64,000 bases of DNA, from the NCBI RefSeq assembly GCF_001296045.1, contig NZ_LJHS01000007.1, forward strand, positions 62,001 to 126,000, read 5' to 3'. The stretch's first letter is position 1, and every line of letters begins with the position of its first letter. The position numbers and the translations under genes are program-made. This stretch comes from Rhizobium sp. AAP43 (lineage in GTDB: Bacteria > Pseudomonadota > Alphaproteobacteria > Rhizobiales > Rhizobiaceae). The notes under the pieces were generated by a model. The model was not told the DNA's origin, did no database searches, and saw nothing but the letters and a program-made list of their open reading frames with translations. This document shows positions 27,285 through 35,630 of the stretch, piece by piece.

Positions 27285-27926
27285 TTAGGGCGCCTTGAGA
27301 TAGGCCAGTACCGATTCTGAAATCATCGCCTTGTGCCGTGCATAGACCATAGGCTCCGTCAGGTCCCTCTGGAAGATGGTGCCGAATGTGTAGCGGTTGG
27401 ACACGCGAAAGAAACAGAAGGCACTGATCAGCATGTGCAGGTCGATGGCATCGGCCCGCCGCCGGAAGATACCAGCGTCAATGCCTCTGTCGATGATGTT
27501 TTGAATTGTGCGGATGACGGATATGTTGAGATCTGCAATCTCGCTGGACCGCTTCATGTGCATGGCGTGATGAATGTTTTCGATACTAACGAGGCGAACG
27601 AAGTCCGGGTTCTGTTCGTCATGGTCAAAGGTCGTGCTGATCAGTTGCCGAAGCGCTTCCTCCGGGGGCAGTTCGGCCAATTGAAGATCGGCTTCCAGCG
27701 AGCGGATTTTTCGATAGGCCTTTTCTAGGACGGCGAGATAAAGGCCTTCCTTGCTGCCGTAGTAGTAATAGATCATCCGCTTTGACGTGCGGGTTTTCTC
27801 GGCGATCGAATCCACGCGGGCGCCGGATAGGCCGAACTCGGCAAATTCCCGCGTGGCGACCTCGAGGATGTCATCCTTCGTTCGCTCGGGATCATTCTTT
27901 CGCATGTCCCTTGTCGTCTTCGCCAT
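27285..27926 (-). CDS. TetR-family repressor of the quinate/shikimate operon
   Basis: A 213-residue TetR protein: N-terminal helix-turn-helix (DILEVATREFAEFGLSGARV, EKTRTSKRMIYYYYGSKEGLY) and a helical ligand domain. Start at 27926 is chosen for its GGGGGAAG site; the frame also opens at 27983. It is divergent from the catabolic operon, and a perfect palindrome lies in the shared gap at 28040. It ends 23 bp from the convergent EAL gene. The ligand is probably an operon substrate or product. Confidence 0.88.
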   Translation of the reverse strand: MAKTTRDMRKNDPERTKDDILEVATREFAEFGLSGARVDSIAEKTRTSKRMIYYYYGSKEGLYLAVLEKAYRKIRSLEADLQLAELPPEEALRQLISTTFDHDEQNPDFVRLVSIENIHHAMHMKRSSEIADLNISVIRTIQNIIDRGIDAGIFRRRADAIDLHMLISAFCFFRVSNRYTFGTIFQRDLTEPMVYARHKAMISESVLAYLKAP

Positions 27927-28034
27927 GTCTTCCCCCATTCCCGCCAGCGCGAACTGGCTCGTGTCGTGCCTGTTCCAAGACATGCAACAGCTCGTTCATA
28001 GTGTCCGCAAACGAAGGGATCAATCTACAACGCA

Positions 28035-28063
28035 TTGACACTAACTAGTTAGTACATTATTCA
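28035..28063 (+). promoter_or_regulatory. Promoter with TetR-type palindrome in the spacer
   Basis: TTGACA (28035-28040) is followed after 17 bp by TATTCA (28058-28063). The perfect 14-bp palindrome ACTAACTAGTTAGT (28040-28053) fills the spacer. A repressor bound there would block RNA polymerase. The operon start is 66-87 bp downstream and the TetR gene begins on the other side. Confidence 0.65.
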
Positions 28064-28131
28064 AGCGGTCATGGAGAAGCCGTCTGGGTGCAAAAATCTA
28101 CGCACCTACCCATCAAGAAGCAAATACAGTG

Positions 28132-29019
28132 ATGGTCGGAAGCAGAGATATGAAGCGAGCGGGGCTCATCGGTTTCGGGATACAGCGGTCTTTGACGCCA
28201 GCCATGCACATGCGTGAGGGTGCGGCTCAAGGGTTCGACTATCAATACGAGCTGATTGATCTGGCTGAGCGCAATCTGTCGCCCGATGCGCTGGCAGACC
28301 TTCTTGCAGAAGCCGAGGCGCGTGGCTTTTGTGGTCTGAATATCACCTATCCCTGCAAGCAGAAGGTTTTACCGCTGCTCCACGAAATGTCCGTGGATGC
28401 GCAAAAACTCGGGGCGGTCAACACTGTCGTACTGCGGGATGGCAGGCGGGTCGGCCATAATACCGACTGGTGGGGTTTCGCCGAAGGTCTCCGGCGGCAG
28501 TTGCCCGAAGCTGACCTGTCCTCAGTGGTTCAGATCGGGGCTGGAGGTGCAGGTGCTGCAACTGCATTCGCCATCTTGCAGATGGGTGCAGCCGCCCTGA
28601 CAGTTTTCGACCTGGATGGCGCGCGCGCTCGCGAATTGGCAGGCATCATGGGGGGGCTTTTCCCGAATGCTGTAGTAAGAGGCGGCATTGATCTTGACGC
28701 GGCCATGGCCAAGGCAACGGGATTGGTCCACGCGACGCCGATGGGTATGGACAAACATCCCGGCCTGCCGCTGCCCGCTGAACTGCTCAATCCGCCGCTA
28801 TGGGTGGCGGAGATCGTCTATTTTCCCCTTGATACGGCGCTTGTGAAGGCGGCCCGTGATCGGGGGTGTCGGGTGGCGAATGGCGGTGGCATGGCCGTGT
28901 TTCAGGCGGTTGGGGCATTCTCGCTGTTTACCGGGCTTGAGCCCGATGTGGATCGCATGCTCAATCATTTTCAGCAGTTGACGGGGGGCAGCGATACCGC
29001 GCTTGCACGCATGGCCTGA
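28132..29019 (+). CDS. Quinate/shikimate dehydrogenase, AroE family
   Basis: A 295-residue NAD(P)-dependent dehydrogenase of the shikimate dehydrogenase family. Motifs: substrate-binding SLTPAMH (usual SxSPxxHN, so changed), NITYPCKQ with the catalytic Lys, NTDWWGF, Rossmann loop QIGAGGAGAATAF, and GGGMAVFQAVGAF. Possible starts are GTG 28129, ATG 28132 and ATG 28150; the last begins MKRAGLIGFG. Being first in a catabolic operon, it probably oxidises quinate or shikimate rather than making shikimate. Confidence 0.85.
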   Translation: MVGSRDMKRAGLIGFGIQRSLTPAMHMREGAAQGFDYQYELIDLAERNLSPDALADLLAEAEARGFCGLNITYPCKQKVLPLLHEMSVDAQKLGAVNTVVLRDGRRVGHNTDWWGFAEGLRRQLPEADLSSVVQIGAGGAGAATAFAILQMGAAALTVFDLDGARARELAGIMGGLFPNAVVRGGIDLDAAMAKATGLVHATPMGMDKHPGLPLPAELLNPPLWVAEIVYFPLDTALVKAARDRGCRVANGGGMAVFQAVGAFSLFTGLEPDVDRMLNHFQQLTGGSDTALARMA

Positions 29020-29061
29020 CCACCATCAGTATTGTGTGTCGCGCTTGAAAGATTTTTGGTC

Positions 29062-29081
29062 GATCGGCCATCCGGCCGATC
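29062..29081 (+). terminator. Hairpin between dehydrogenase and TRAP binding-protein genes
   Basis: GATCGGCC-ATCC-GGCCGATC, a perfect 8-bp stem with 4-nt loop, stands 43 bp after the dehydrogenase stop. It probably shapes transcript ends or stability so that the binding protein is made in excess. Confidence 0.5.
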
Positions 29082-29134
29082 AGGGAGAAGCAGGTTCCGA
29101 GCCCGAGGAGGGGCAGGGACAAGAGGAGGATGAC

Positions 29135-30127
29135 ATGAATTTTGCAATTTCACGCCGCAAGTTTCTCGCAGGCTCGGTCGCCATCGGCGCCCTGGCAGGG
29201 ACGTCCATGGCCGCTACGGCTCAGGAGGCGGTAACCCTGAAACTGTCCGCAGTGTTCTCCGAGCAGGACATCCGTGCGGGCATGGTCAAGATGTTCGCCG
29301 AAGAACTCAAGGATGGCTTCAAGGTAGAAGCTTTCTTTGGCGGCACTCTGTTCAAGCAGGGTACGGAGCTCGTCGCGCTGCAGCGCGGCAACTTGCAGAT
29401 GGGCAACATCGCGCCACAGGATATTGCAAAACAGGTACCGGAATGGTCTGTTCTGACCTCCGCCTATCTGTTCCGCGATGCAGCCCATGTCCGCGCTTTC
29501 TTCGCCAGCGATATTGGCGCCGAGTTCAAGGCAATGGCTGAGGAAAAGGCCGGTGTCCACATTCTCGGCCCGACCTATTTCGGTGCTCGCCAGGTGGGCC
29601 TGAAGTCTGACAAGAAGATCACGACTCCGGCCGACCTTTCCGGCGTCAAGTTGCGCATGCCGGGTGGCGACGCTTGGCAGTTCCTTGGCGAAGCTCTGGG
29701 GGCGAACCCCGTGCCCATGGCCTATGCTGAAGTCTATACCGGCTTGCAGACCGGCGCGATCGACGGTCAGGACAATCCGCTCCCCAACGTCAAGAACATG
29801 AAGTTCTATGAAGTCATGTCGCAGATTGTCATGACATCGCATCTGATCGGCTACGATCTGCTGACTATCTCTGCAGAGGTCTGGAAGGGGCTTTCTCCTG
29901 AACAGCAGGCGAAGGTTCAGGCAGCCGCCGACAAGGCAATGCAGTGGAGCGAAGAACAGCACCTGGCGCAGGAAAAGACTCTGCTTGAGGAGTTCAAGGC
30001 GGCTGGCTTGCAGATTTATGAGCCTGATGTTGCAGCCTTCCGCAAGTTTGCCCAGGAAAAGTATCTGGCGTCCGATCTTGCCAAGTCCTGGCCAGAAGGG
30101 ATCCTGGACAAGGTCGCCGCCCTCTGA
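29135..30127 (+). CDS. TRAP transporter substrate-binding protein, DctP family
   Basis: A 330-residue periplasmic binding protein. The N terminus SRRKFLAGSVAIGALAG is a good twin-arginine signal, common in DctP proteins. The conserved Arg that grips the substrate carboxylate lies in GVKLRMPGGDAW. Start at 29135 has GAGGAGG before it. It should bind quinate, shikimate or a related carboxylate, judging from the operon, and delivers it to the DctQM pair. Confidence 0.88.
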   Translation: MNFAISRRKFLAGSVAIGALAGTSMAATAQEAVTLKLSAVFSEQDIRAGMVKMFAEELKDGFKVEAFFGGTLFKQGTELVALQRGNLQMGNIAPQDIAKQVPEWSVLTSAYLFRDAAHVRAFFASDIGAEFKAMAEEKAGVHILGPTYFGARQVGLKSDKKITTPADLSGVKLRMPGGDAWQFLGEALGANPVPMAYAEVYTGLQTGAIDGQDNPLPNVKNMKFYEVMSQIVMTSHLIGYDLLTISAEVWKGLSPEQQAKVQAAADKAMQWSEEQHLAQEKTLLEEFKAAGLQIYEPDVAAFRKFAQEKYLASDLAKSWPEGILDKVAAL

Positions 30128-30145
30128 GGCGCATCCCGTTGTTGC

Positions 30146-30173
30146 ATGCGAGCCGGCATCAGTCGGCTCGCAT
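30146..30173 (+). terminator. Hairpin between TRAP binding-protein and permease genes
   Basis: ATGCGAGCCG and CGGCTCGCAT form a perfect 10-bp stem with an 8-nt loop. Such hairpins after binding-protein genes commonly protect their mRNA or reduce read-through to permease genes. Confidence 0.65.
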
Positions 30174-30195
30174 CACAATCTGAAAGTCGTCGTCA

Positions 30196-30714
30196 ATGGA
30201 CACTCGATTTGCCAATTGGGGTGGGTGGCTAAGGCACCGTGCGGAAAATCTGCTCGCGGCCATGCTTCTCGCCATGTTCGTGATCTTCCTGTTGCAGATC
30301 GCGTCACGATACGTCTTCAACCTGTCCATCGGCTGGACCCACGAGGTGAGCGTCGCGCTCTGGATCTGGATGGTGCTGTTCGGCTCCGCCTTTGTCGTCC
30401 GTGAAGTGGATGAGATCCGCTTTGATCTGTTCTGGGGAAGCGCAAGCGCTAACGGCCTGCGGGTCATGCAGATCATCGGCTCGCTCTCGCTAGCTGCACT
30501 GTTTCTTTGGTCGCTGCCCGCAGTCATCGACTATGTGATGTTCATGAAGGTTGAGAGCACGGCCTATCTGAAGATCCGGTTCGACGTTCTCTATTCCATC
30601 TATGTCGTCTTCGCGATTGCCATGATTATCCGGCATATCTGGCTCTGTGTGCTCGCATTTCGCGGTAAGGCACCTGAAGGCTTCGACCCGACGAAAGCGA
30701 GTTCAGGCGTATGA
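30196..30714 (+). CDS. TRAP transporter small permease, DctQ family
   Basis: A 172-residue protein with four predicted membrane helices and the family stretch SRYVFNLSIGWTHEVSVALW near residue 38. It overlaps the large permease gene by 4 bp (ATGA), so the two are translated together. Confidence 0.88.
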   Translation: MDTRFANWGGWLRHRAENLLAAMLLAMFVIFLLQIASRYVFNLSIGWTHEVSVALWIWMVLFGSAFVVREVDEIRFDLFWGSASANGLRVMQIIGSLSLAALFLWSLPAVIDYVMFMKVESTAYLKIRFDVLYSIYVVFAIAMIIRHIWLCVLAFRGKAPEGFDPTKASSGV

Positions 30715-32012
30715 ACCTTGCAAGCCCCTTCTCCATCTCGATCGTAGTCATCACGATCCTCGCCTTCCTCGGCCTGCCGATCGGTTTGTCGATGATCTGC
30801 GGTTCAATTCTCTATCTCGGTCTGTCCGGCGCCGACATGGGGATTGTTGCCGAACAGTTCCTGAACGGCATGTATTCGAACTATGTCATTCTGGCGGTGC
30901 CTCTGTTCATTCTGGCTGCCGAGCTAATGAACATTGGCTCGATGACCGAACGTCTTCTTTCCTTCTGCAACGTCCTTGTTGGCCGCTTTCGTGGCGGGCT
31001 CGCCCAGGTCAACGTGGTGCAGAGCATCATCTTTGCGGGCATGTCCGGCTCGGCCATTGCCGATGCCGCCGGAACGGGCAGCATGATGCAGAAGCTGATG
31101 ACACAGGGTGGCCGCTACACGCCGAGCTTCGCCGCCGCTTTGACGGCCGTGACCGCAGTCATCGGTCCCATTATTCCTCCGTCGATTCCGATGGTGATCT
31201 ATTCGCTCGTCTCTGATGCATCGATCGGCTACCTCTTTCTCGCTGGCATGGTGCCGGGCCTGATGATGGCTGCCGTGCAGATGGTGCAAGTAGCGATTAC
31301 CGCCCGCCGGCAGAACTTCCCGGTCGAAGCCCCCGTACCCATGAAAGAGATCCCAGGTATTACCTGGCGGGCTGCGCCGGCACTGTTCATGCCGATCCTC
31401 CTGCTGGGATGCATATATTCCGGCATCACGACACCGACAGAAGCGGCCGCGCTGGCCGCGGCCTATGCGCTGTTCATCTCTGCCGTGATCTACCGGAGCA
31501 TCAGCGTCGACGCGCTCTACCGGGCACTCCTGGTCAGTTCAAAGACCACCGCATCGATCGGCATGCTGATCGCAGGCGCGCTCGTCTTCAACTATGTTGT
31601 CACCATCGAGAATATCCCGGAAAGCATCAAGGTCCTGCTGACCAGCTGGGAAATGTCGCCAACGGTCTTCCTGATCTTCGTCAATGTGCTCCTGCTCCTC
31701 CTCGGATGCTTCCTTGAGGGCACGACCATTCTCCTGATCGTCGTACCGGTGCTGATCCCCACGGCCCAGGCACTTGGCATTGATCTGGTCCATTTCGGCG
31801 TCGTCGTCGTCGTCAATATCATGCTCGGTCTGATCACGCCGCCCTATGGGTTGCTGCTGTTCATCGTCGCGAAGATTTCGGGCGCCCCCCTGCGCGATAT
31901 CGTCCGCGATGCGGCACCCTTCATCTTCTGGATGGTCCTGTGCCTTGGCATCATCACCTTCATTCCGGCGACGGTGCTCTGGCTTCCCCGTCTGATGGGC
32001 TATCAGGGTTGA
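30711..32012 (+). CDS. TRAP transporter large permease, DctM family
   Basis: A 433-residue protein with about 12 membrane helices. Family motifs are MSGSAIADAAGTGSMM near residue 108, IGPIIPPSIPMVIYS near 150 and ITPTEAAALAAAYAL-like TTPTEAAALAAAYA near 240. It uses the sodium gradient to import the acid captured by the binding protein. Confidence 0.9.
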   Translation: MNLASPFSISIVVITILAFLGLPIGLSMICGSILYLGLSGADMGIVAEQFLNGMYSNYVILAVPLFILAAELMNIGSMTERLLSFCNVLVGRFRGGLAQVNVVQSIIFAGMSGSAIADAAGTGSMMQKLMTQGGRYTPSFAAALTAVTAVIGPIIPPSIPMVIYSLVSDASIGYLFLAGMVPGLMMAAVQMVQVAITARRQNFPVEAPVPMKEIPGITWRAAPALFMPILLLGCIYSGITTPTEAAALAAAYALFISAVIYRSISVDALYRALLVSSKTTASIGMLIAGALVFNYVVTIENIPESIKVLLTSWEMSPTVFLIFVNVLLLLLGCFLEGTTILLIVVPVLIPTAQALGIDLVHFGVVVVVNIMLGLITPPYGLLLFIVAKISGAPLRDIVRDAAPFIFWMVLCLGIITFIPATVLWLPRLMGYQG

Positions 32013-32021
32013 GGTGTGAAT

Positions 32022-32471
32022 ATGGCAGAGAACAAGCCGCTCTACATCCTCAATGGACCCAATCTCAATCGGCTGGGTCGCCGCGAGCCTGAAATCTATG
32101 GCCACCACACGCTGTCGGATGTTGAAGGCTGGTGCCGGGAGGCGGCAGGCGATTGGCCGGTCGTCTTCCGGCAGACGAACAGCGAAGAGCGATTGATCGA
32201 AGATGTCCATGAGGCGATCGACGAGGCCGCGGGGATCCTGATCAATCCTGCCGCCTTCACCTTCACATCTCTGGCCCTTCTCGATGCGTTGAAGATGTTC
32301 ACAGGGCCGATCATCGAATTCCACATCAGCAACGTCCATAGACGCGAGCCCCTCTATCACAAGTCACTGGTCTCGACCACGGCGACCGCCGTGATGGCGG
32401 GTCTCGGGGCGACGGGATACCCGCATGCCGTCAGAGCCTTGACGCTTTTGGTGGCGGAGGGCCGGCGCTGA
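32022..32471 (+). CDS. aroQ: Type II 3-dehydroquinate dehydratase
   Basis: A 149-residue dehydroquinase. The N-terminal motif ILNGPNLNRLGRREPEIYG carries the catalytic Arg and Tyr; the HISN motif is in IEFHISNVHRREPLY with the catalytic His. Start at 32022 has GAGG 7 bases before it; a GTG in frame at 32016 is an alternative. Here it serves quinate breakdown, turning 3-dehydroquinate into 3-dehydroshikimate. Confidence 0.92.
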   Translation: MAENKPLYILNGPNLNRLGRREPEIYGHHTLSDVEGWCREAAGDWPVVFRQTNSEERLIEDVHEAIDEAAGILINPAAFTFTSLALLDALKMFTGPIIEFHISNVHRREPLYHKSLVSTTATAVMAGLGATGYPHAVRALTLLVAEGRR

Positions 32472-32508
32472 AGCGATCCGGCTTTGGCGATTACGAAGGA
32501 GATCGACG

Positions 32509-34395
32509 ATGAAAACCTCGATTGCGACCGTTTCGATCAGTGGTGAATTCGAGGAGAAGCTCTCGGCGATTGCCCGGGCCGGTTTCGATGCCATCGAGAT
32601 TTTCGAGAATGATTTCTTGGCCTTCGACCGCTCGCCGGCCGATGTCGGCAAGATGGTCCGCGATCATGGGCTGACCGTGTCACTCTTTCAGCCCTTCCGC
32701 GATTTTGAAGGCATGCCAGAGCCGTTCCGAAGCCGGAATTTTGATCGGGCCGAGCGCAAGTTCGACCTGATGGCTGAGCTTGGAACGGATCTGATGCTGA
32801 TCTGCTCCAACACCTCGCCAGTCTCTTTAGGCGGCATTGACCGCGCTGCGGCCGATTTTGCTGAACTTGGCGAGCGCGCGGCCAAGCGTGGTCTGCGCGT
32901 CGGGTATGAAGCTTTGGCTTGGGGGCGTCATATCCACGATCACAGGGATGCCTGGGAGATCGTGCGGCGAGCCGATCACAAGAATATCGGCTTGATCCTC
33001 GATAGCTTCCACACGCTGGCGCGCAAGATAGAAGTGAATTCGATCCGCTCCATTCCGGGGGACCGCATCTTCATCGTTCAGCTCGCCGATGCACCGCTGA
33101 TCGAGATGGATCTGCTCTACTGGTCGCGACATTTCCGCAATATGCCTGGCGAGGGGGATCTGCCGGTCGCTGCCTTCATGCAGGCGGTGGCGGCGACAGG
33201 CTATGACGGCTTTCTCTCGCTTGAGATCTTTAACGACCAGTTCCGTGGCGGGTCCCCGGAGGCGATTTCCAAAGATGGTCGGCGCTCCCTTGTCTATCTG
33301 ATGGATCAGGTGAAGAGGGCGGAGCCCGACATCCGTATGCCGGCTCCCGTCATGCCAGCACGGGCTGAAGTCTCCGGGATCGCCTTTATCGAGTTTGCCG
33401 TCGGCGAAAATGACGGACAGGACCTTGAAGCCCTGTTTTCGATCCTCGGCTTCAGACCAGTCGGTCAGCATCGGTCAAAGGCTGTTACGTTGTTTCGTCA
33501 AGGGGATATCCAGCTGATCGTCAACAGGGAGGAGAAGGGCTTCGCCAATGCCTCCTACCTTGTCCACGGTGCCAATGCCTATGCTTTCGGCTTGACGGTC
33601 GATGATGCAAAGGCTGCCCATGAGCGTGCTTTGCAATTGGGAGCCGAGGATTTTTGCCAAGCTGTAGGTCCCGGAGAGATGCAGGTTCCAGCCATTCGTG
33701 GGGTGGGCGGCGGCATAGTCTACTTCCTCGACACGAAAAGCGAACTTGCGAAGATCTGGGATGCCGAATTTGTACCAATCGCGAACGAAAATTCTGTTTC
33801 TGATATTGGGCTGATCCGGATCGATCATCTGGCCCAGACCACGCGCTACGAAGAGATGCTGACCTGGCTTCTCTTCTACACCTCCCAGCTAGCCACCCGC
33901 AAAACACCCATGGTCGATATCATTGATCCGGCCGGTGTCGTGCGAAGCCAGGTGGTGGAAACACCAGATGGCAGCCTGCGGATCACGTTGAATGGTGCTG
34001 AGAACCGCAACACACTTGCCGGCCGTTTCATCGCGGAGACCTTTGGCTCGGGTATCCAGCACATCGCCTTTGAAACGGGCGATATATTCAAAACCGCACA
34101 AGCCCTTGCGACCAAGGGCTTCAGGTCTCTGGTAATCTCCCCGAATTACTATGAAGACATCGAAGCACGATTTGGCCTTGAGCCCAGTCTGATCGAACGG
34201 ATGAAGTCTCTGAACATCCTCTATGACAAGGATGACACCGGTGAATATTTCCAGCTCTATTCGCCAACCTATGGGGAAGGCTTCTTCTTCGAGATTGTGC
34301 AGCGAAAGGGCTATTCCGGCTACGGCGCTCCCAACGCAATTTTCCGCATCGCGGCCCTGCGGCGTTATCTGCGGCCCCAGGGAATGCCGAAATAG
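32509..34395 (+). CDS. quiC: 3-dehydroshikimate dehydratase, TIM barrel fused to HPPD-like domain (QuiC type)
   Basis: A 628-residue two-domain protein. Residues 1-280 are a xylose-isomerase-like TIM barrel (FDAIEIFENDFLAF; ENYEALAWGRHIHD-like GYEALAWGRHIHDHRDAWE; LSLEIFNDQFRGG) that dehydrates 3-dehydroshikimate to protocatechuate. Residues 290-620 are two vicinal-oxygen-chelate modules like 4-hydroxyphenylpyruvate dioxygenase, keeping the iron triad His440, His518 and Glu595. It follows aroQ by 37 bp and ends the operon. Whether the second domain has its own activity is not known; the fused form is widespread in soil bacteria. Confidence 0.88.
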   Translation: MKTSIATVSISGEFEEKLSAIARAGFDAIEIFENDFLAFDRSPADVGKMVRDHGLTVSLFQPFRDFEGMPEPFRSRNFDRAERKFDLMAELGTDLMLICSNTSPVSLGGIDRAAADFAELGERAAKRGLRVGYEALAWGRHIHDHRDAWEIVRRADHKNIGLILDSFHTLARKIEVNSIRSIPGDRIFIVQLADAPLIEMDLLYWSRHFRNMPGEGDLPVAAFMQAVAATGYDGFLSLEIFNDQFRGGSPEAISKDGRRSLVYLMDQVKRAEPDIRMPAPVMPARAEVSGIAFIEFAVGENDGQDLEALFSILGFRPVGQHRSKAVTLFRQGDIQLIVNREEKGFANASYLVHGANAYAFGLTVDDAKAAHERALQLGAEDFCQAVGPGEMQVPAIRGVGGGIVYFLDTKSELAKIWDAEFVPIANENSVSDIGLIRIDHLAQTTRYEEMLTWLLFYTSQLATRKTPMVDIIDPAGVVRSQVVETPDGSLRITLNGAENRNTLAGRFIAETFGSGIQHIAFETGDIFKTAQALATKGFRSLVISPNYYEDIEARFGLEPSLIERMKSLNILYDKDDTGEYFQLYSPTYGEGFFFEIVQRKGYSGYGAPNAIFRIAALRRYLRPQGMPK

Positions 34396-34413
34396 GCTGA
34401 TTTTCTGCTCCAT

Positions 34414-34439
34414 GAAAAGATCCTGAAACATATCTTTTC
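34414..34439 (+). terminator. Weak AT-rich hairpin after quiC
   Basis: GAAAAGAT and ATCTTTTC pair over 8 bp with a 10-nt loop, 18 bp after the operon's last stop. The second arm supplies the T-rich stretch. Low stability makes it a tentative terminator. Confidence 0.35.
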
Positions 34440-34539
34440 TAGACCAAGACACCGTGTCGGATCAGTGCCCTTGGCCGCATCATCTGAATGATGCGTATAC
34501 GGTTCACAGATGGCCCTGATGTTCCCTAGGGGCATCTTT

Positions 34540-34719
34540 ATGAGGTCGGAATCGGAAATTCTGGCTGCGGTTGGGCGCCGATTGAAGGCCGTGCGCGTGG
34601 CAGCGGTGCGCGCGACCACACTGCTGAAAGTCGCCTGTGTACTCGGTCTGCAGATGATGCTCATACCGCAGGCAGGTCCCCGCAGTCGACGCTCTTCTGC
34701 ATCGGGATGCAGAAGATGA
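34540..34719 (+). pseudogene. hipB-like antitoxin remnant with internal deletion
   Basis: The frame reads SESEILAAVGRRLKAVRVAA at its start, like the N terminus of XRE antitoxins paired with HipA, and then jumps to TTLLKVACVLGLQMMLIPQ, like their C terminus. The helix-turn-helix between them is missing, so the product could not bind DNA in the usual way. A HipA-like fragment follows 84 bp later in the same direction. Identification is from memory of the family pattern, so moderate. Confidence 0.5.
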
Positions 34720-34803
34720 GCGCCCTGCCTTCAGTTCCCAGGGCGAGGAAGCCTAGAATGCCCCCAGTGCGCGCAGCCTCCCAAATTTATCCTGTCTCTC
34801 AAT

Positions 34804-35043
34804 TTGCAGGGCAATTATACTCGGCTTGGCACGATCGTCAGGACGCCTTGCGATTTCAACGCGTTCAGCTTCGATGATGCCTATGTGGCGACAGGCGGGT
34901 CACCCGTTCTCAGCCTGTCATTTCAGGCTGCCATGGCCGGGTTGCGCAAGGATCCGATGCCGCTTGTCTGCGCACTGCCGGCTTCAGGGACAATCAGCGC
35001 AAGAAAGGTCGATTTCGGTCCTTCGCAGTGCCGAGCAATATAG
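34804..35043 (+). pseudogene. hipA-like N-terminal fragment
   Basis: 79 codons whose middle (YTRLGTIVRTPCDFNAFSFD, then DAYVATGGSPVLSLSF and GLRKDPMPLVCALP) resembles the N-terminal subdomain of HipA kinases. The rest of the kinase (over 300 residues) is absent; the frame stops at 35043 and the DNA to 35218 shows no continuation. With the preceding fragment it looks like a decayed hipBA module. Confidence 0.5.
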
Positions 35044-35218
35044 GGCTGCCGAAACGAGCGAGAACAGAGAGACTTTCTGCATCGCCGAAGCGCGCGGCCT
35101 TGACGGGTGTCGCACGCCAATTGCCAACGCGCTACAGTGTGATTAGAGGTCAGAATTATAAGTCTGTTTTCGATGCCGTGCGGATTTCTCTGTTCTCATA
35201 TCGCCGAGGTTTTTCAGG

Positions 35219-35620
35219 ATGACGAGTTACTTAGCGGGCCTGCTGGCCTTTCTTACCTACTTTTCCATCGGCCTCTCTTGCTACGCGGCTTTTGCGGCGA
35301 TCTACACGCGTTTGACGCCCCAGAGGGAAGCGCAGTTGATCCGTGAGGGCAATCTTGCGGCTGTCGTGGCGTTTCTCGGTGCGCTGCTTGGCTTCAGTCT
35401 ACCGCTTGCTTCAGCGGCAGCGCATTCCGTGAGCCTGATCGACTTTGTTATCTGGGCTTTGATCGGTATCGCGATCCAGGTTCTTGCATTCTACATTGCC
35501 AACTTCACCATGCGAGACCTGCACAGAAAAATCACCGATGGGAACATTGCAGCCGGCCTCTGGGGTGGCGGCATTGCTGTGGTGGTCGGCATCCTCAATG
35601 CCGCCTGTATGACATATTGA
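35219..35620 (+). CDS. DUF350 membrane protein (YjfL-like)
   Basis: A 133-residue protein with four predicted membrane helices arranged as two similar halves, the DUF350 pattern. The acidic and basic residues between helices 2 and 3 (TPQREAQLIREGN) and RDLHRKITDGNIAAG are typical. It begins a set of four genes in one direction. In Escherichia coli yjfL, yjfM and yjfC are neighbours in the same order of families. Function is unknown. Confidence 0.82.
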   Translation: MTSYLAGLLAFLTYFSIGLSCYAAFAAIYTRLTPQREAQLIREGNLAAVVAFLGALLGFSLPLASAAAHSVSLIDFVIWALIGIAIQVLAFYIANFTMRDLHRKITDGNIAAGLWGGGIAVVVGILNAACMTY

Positions 35621-35630
35621 GAGTTTTCCC

